Assembly (NCBI GenBank): GCA_001603335.1
Contig: LUYR01000174.1
Coordinates: 1-6,409 of the forward strand
Source: Rhodospirillales bacterium Alpha_05
GTDB lineage: Bacteria; Pseudomonadota; Alphaproteobacteria; Rhodospirillales; Rhodospirillaceae
DNA length: 6,409 bases
Direction of reading: 5' to 3'
A program made the translations under genes and the position numbers. Positions within the stretch are counted from its first letter, which is position 1, and every line of letters begins with the position of its first letter. Positions 5,877 through 6,409 of this stretch are shown here, piece after piece. The notes beneath the pieces were generated by a model. That model saw only the letters and a list, made by a program, of their open reading frames with translations. It was not told the DNA's origin and searched no databases.

Positions 5877-6409
5877 TTAACGCGTCGGCGCGGCGGCGTT
5901 GCGCAGCCACCAGACACCGCCTCCGATTTCGACGGCGGAAGCCCGTTGCGGCGCGAGCAGGACGCTCAGTGCCCGCGCCGGGTTGCCGAGGTCGAAAACT
6001 CCGGTCACCCGCCGTCCGCGCAGTTCGGCGGAGGCGACGATGTAGCCGCCGTTGCGGCGGACGAGCGCGTCGAGCACTTCGCCGAGAGGCGTATCGGAGA
6101 CGGCTATGCAGTCTTGCCGCCAGAGCCCGACGTCGCCGGGCGCGACCGGGGCAACGGTGAAGCTGTGGTCGGCCTTGCGGTAGTCGAGGCGGTCGCCGGC
6201 GTGGAGCACGGCTTCCGCCGCGCCCGTAGCGACTGCGACGGTGCCGTGCGACACGCTGACCGCGATGGTGTCCGCTCCCACTGCGACGTCGAAGGCGGTG
6301 CCGTGCACCGTCACGGTCAGATCCTCCGCCGCGACGACGAACGGCCGGTCGGGGTCGCGGCGGACGTCGAAATAGGCCGCGCCGCGCAGCAAGGCGACGC
6401 GCCGCGCGT
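5877..6409 (-). CDS. FecR-family transmembrane signal regulator (C-terminal 176 residues, 5' end outside window)
   Basis: FecR proteins span the inner membrane and pass the ligand-occupied state of an STN-type receptor to a FecI-family ECF sigma factor, acting as anti-sigma and/or sigma activator. The visible part is periplasmic: it opens RRVALLRGAAYFDVRRDPDR followed by PFVV, matching the FecR core LxGEAYFDV..RPF pattern, then VTVHGTAFDVAV (the conserved GTAFxV motif). It ends with a C-terminal STN-like domain (PLGEVLDALVRRNGGYIVAS, then GVFDLGNPARALSVLLAP), the part expected to contact the receptor's STN domain. The cytoplasmic anti-sigma segment and membrane helix lie beyond the right edge. 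The reading frame is open to the edge; the TTG at 6390-6392 is an internal Leu codon, not a start. The stop is 100 nt from the receptor ATG. The partner sigma gene is not in the window but is expected just upstream. Confidence 0.9.
   Translation of the reverse strand, partial: ARRVALLRGAAYFDVRRDPDRPFVVAAEDLTVTVHGTAFDVAVGADTIAVSVSHGTVAVATGAAEAVLHAGDRLDYRKADHSFTVAPVAPGDVGLWRQDCIAVSDTPLGEVLDALVRRNGGYIVASAELRGRRVTGVFDLGNPARALSVLLAPQRASAVEIGGGVWWLRNAAAPTR

Noticed and set aside
5861..5878. Hairpin plus T-run on the plus strand (CATCGGGATG followed by seven T), terminator-like.
   Set aside because: The stem is only four pairs with a two-base loop, and no plus-strand gene exists for it to terminate. 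The A-tract on the coding strand is better read as upstream promoter sequence.
5777..5917. A 47-residue N-terminal extension of the receptor.
   Set aside because: It would place extra residues before a clear signal peptide, overlap the end of fecR and cover the promoter, and it ignores the strong AAGGGGA site before 5776.
1..6409. tRNA/rRNA genes, CRISPR arrays, insertion sequences, attachment sites.
   Set aside because: Nearly all of the window is occupied by the six coding regions. I saw no repeat arrays, transposase motifs, terminal inverted repeats or RNA-gene signatures.

Overview
The window is one densely packed iron-siderophore uptake locus. Every supportable gene lies on the minus strand, so transcription runs from the right end to the left end. 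The sequence is visibly very GC-rich. The FecR / STN-type TonB receptor architecture marks a Gram-negative bacterium. An alphaproteobacterium is my best guess from composition and from the shape of the operator-like palindrome, but nothing here fixes the taxon.

Layout in transcription order: (1) the C-terminal part of a FecR-family transmembrane signal regulator (right edge, 5' end outside the window); (2) a 100-nt intergenic gap, the only real one, holding a candidate ECF-sigma promoter, an 8-bp-arm palindrome at about the predicted transcription start, and a strong ribosome binding site; (3) an 806-residue TonB-dependent siderophore receptor with an N-terminal STN signalling domain; (4) a secreted alpha/beta-hydrolase of the IroE/PfeE type, probably a periplasmic siderophore esterase; (5) a periplasmic iron-siderophore substrate-binding protein whose frame is broken by an apparent 1-nt deletion near 1640-1647; (6) a FecCD/BtuC-type permease; (7) the first 107 residues of the matching ABC ATPase (left edge, 3' end outside). 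The four junctions between the receptor and the ATPase are all 1- or 4-nt stop/start overlaps (TGATG or ATGA), so these genes form one translationally coupled unit.

Inferred working model: the receptor binds an extracellular ferric siderophore and signals through its STN domain to FecR and an unseen FecI-type sigma factor, probably encoded beyond the right edge. That sigma factor would turn on the promoter in front of the receptor. The siderophore enters the periplasm, is hydrolysed by the esterase and/or captured by the binding protein, and is passed to the permease/ATPase. The siderophore is unknown; the esterase favours one with ester bonds.

The components are all known families, and I see no undescribed system. 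The points worth a second look are the frameshift in the binding protein, which falls exactly on an X XXY YYZ heptamer and a perfect hairpin, the operator-like palindrome, and the placement of the esterase inside the coupled operon. There are no RNA genes, mobile elements or CRISPR arrays, and no gene-free stretch longer than about 100 bases.
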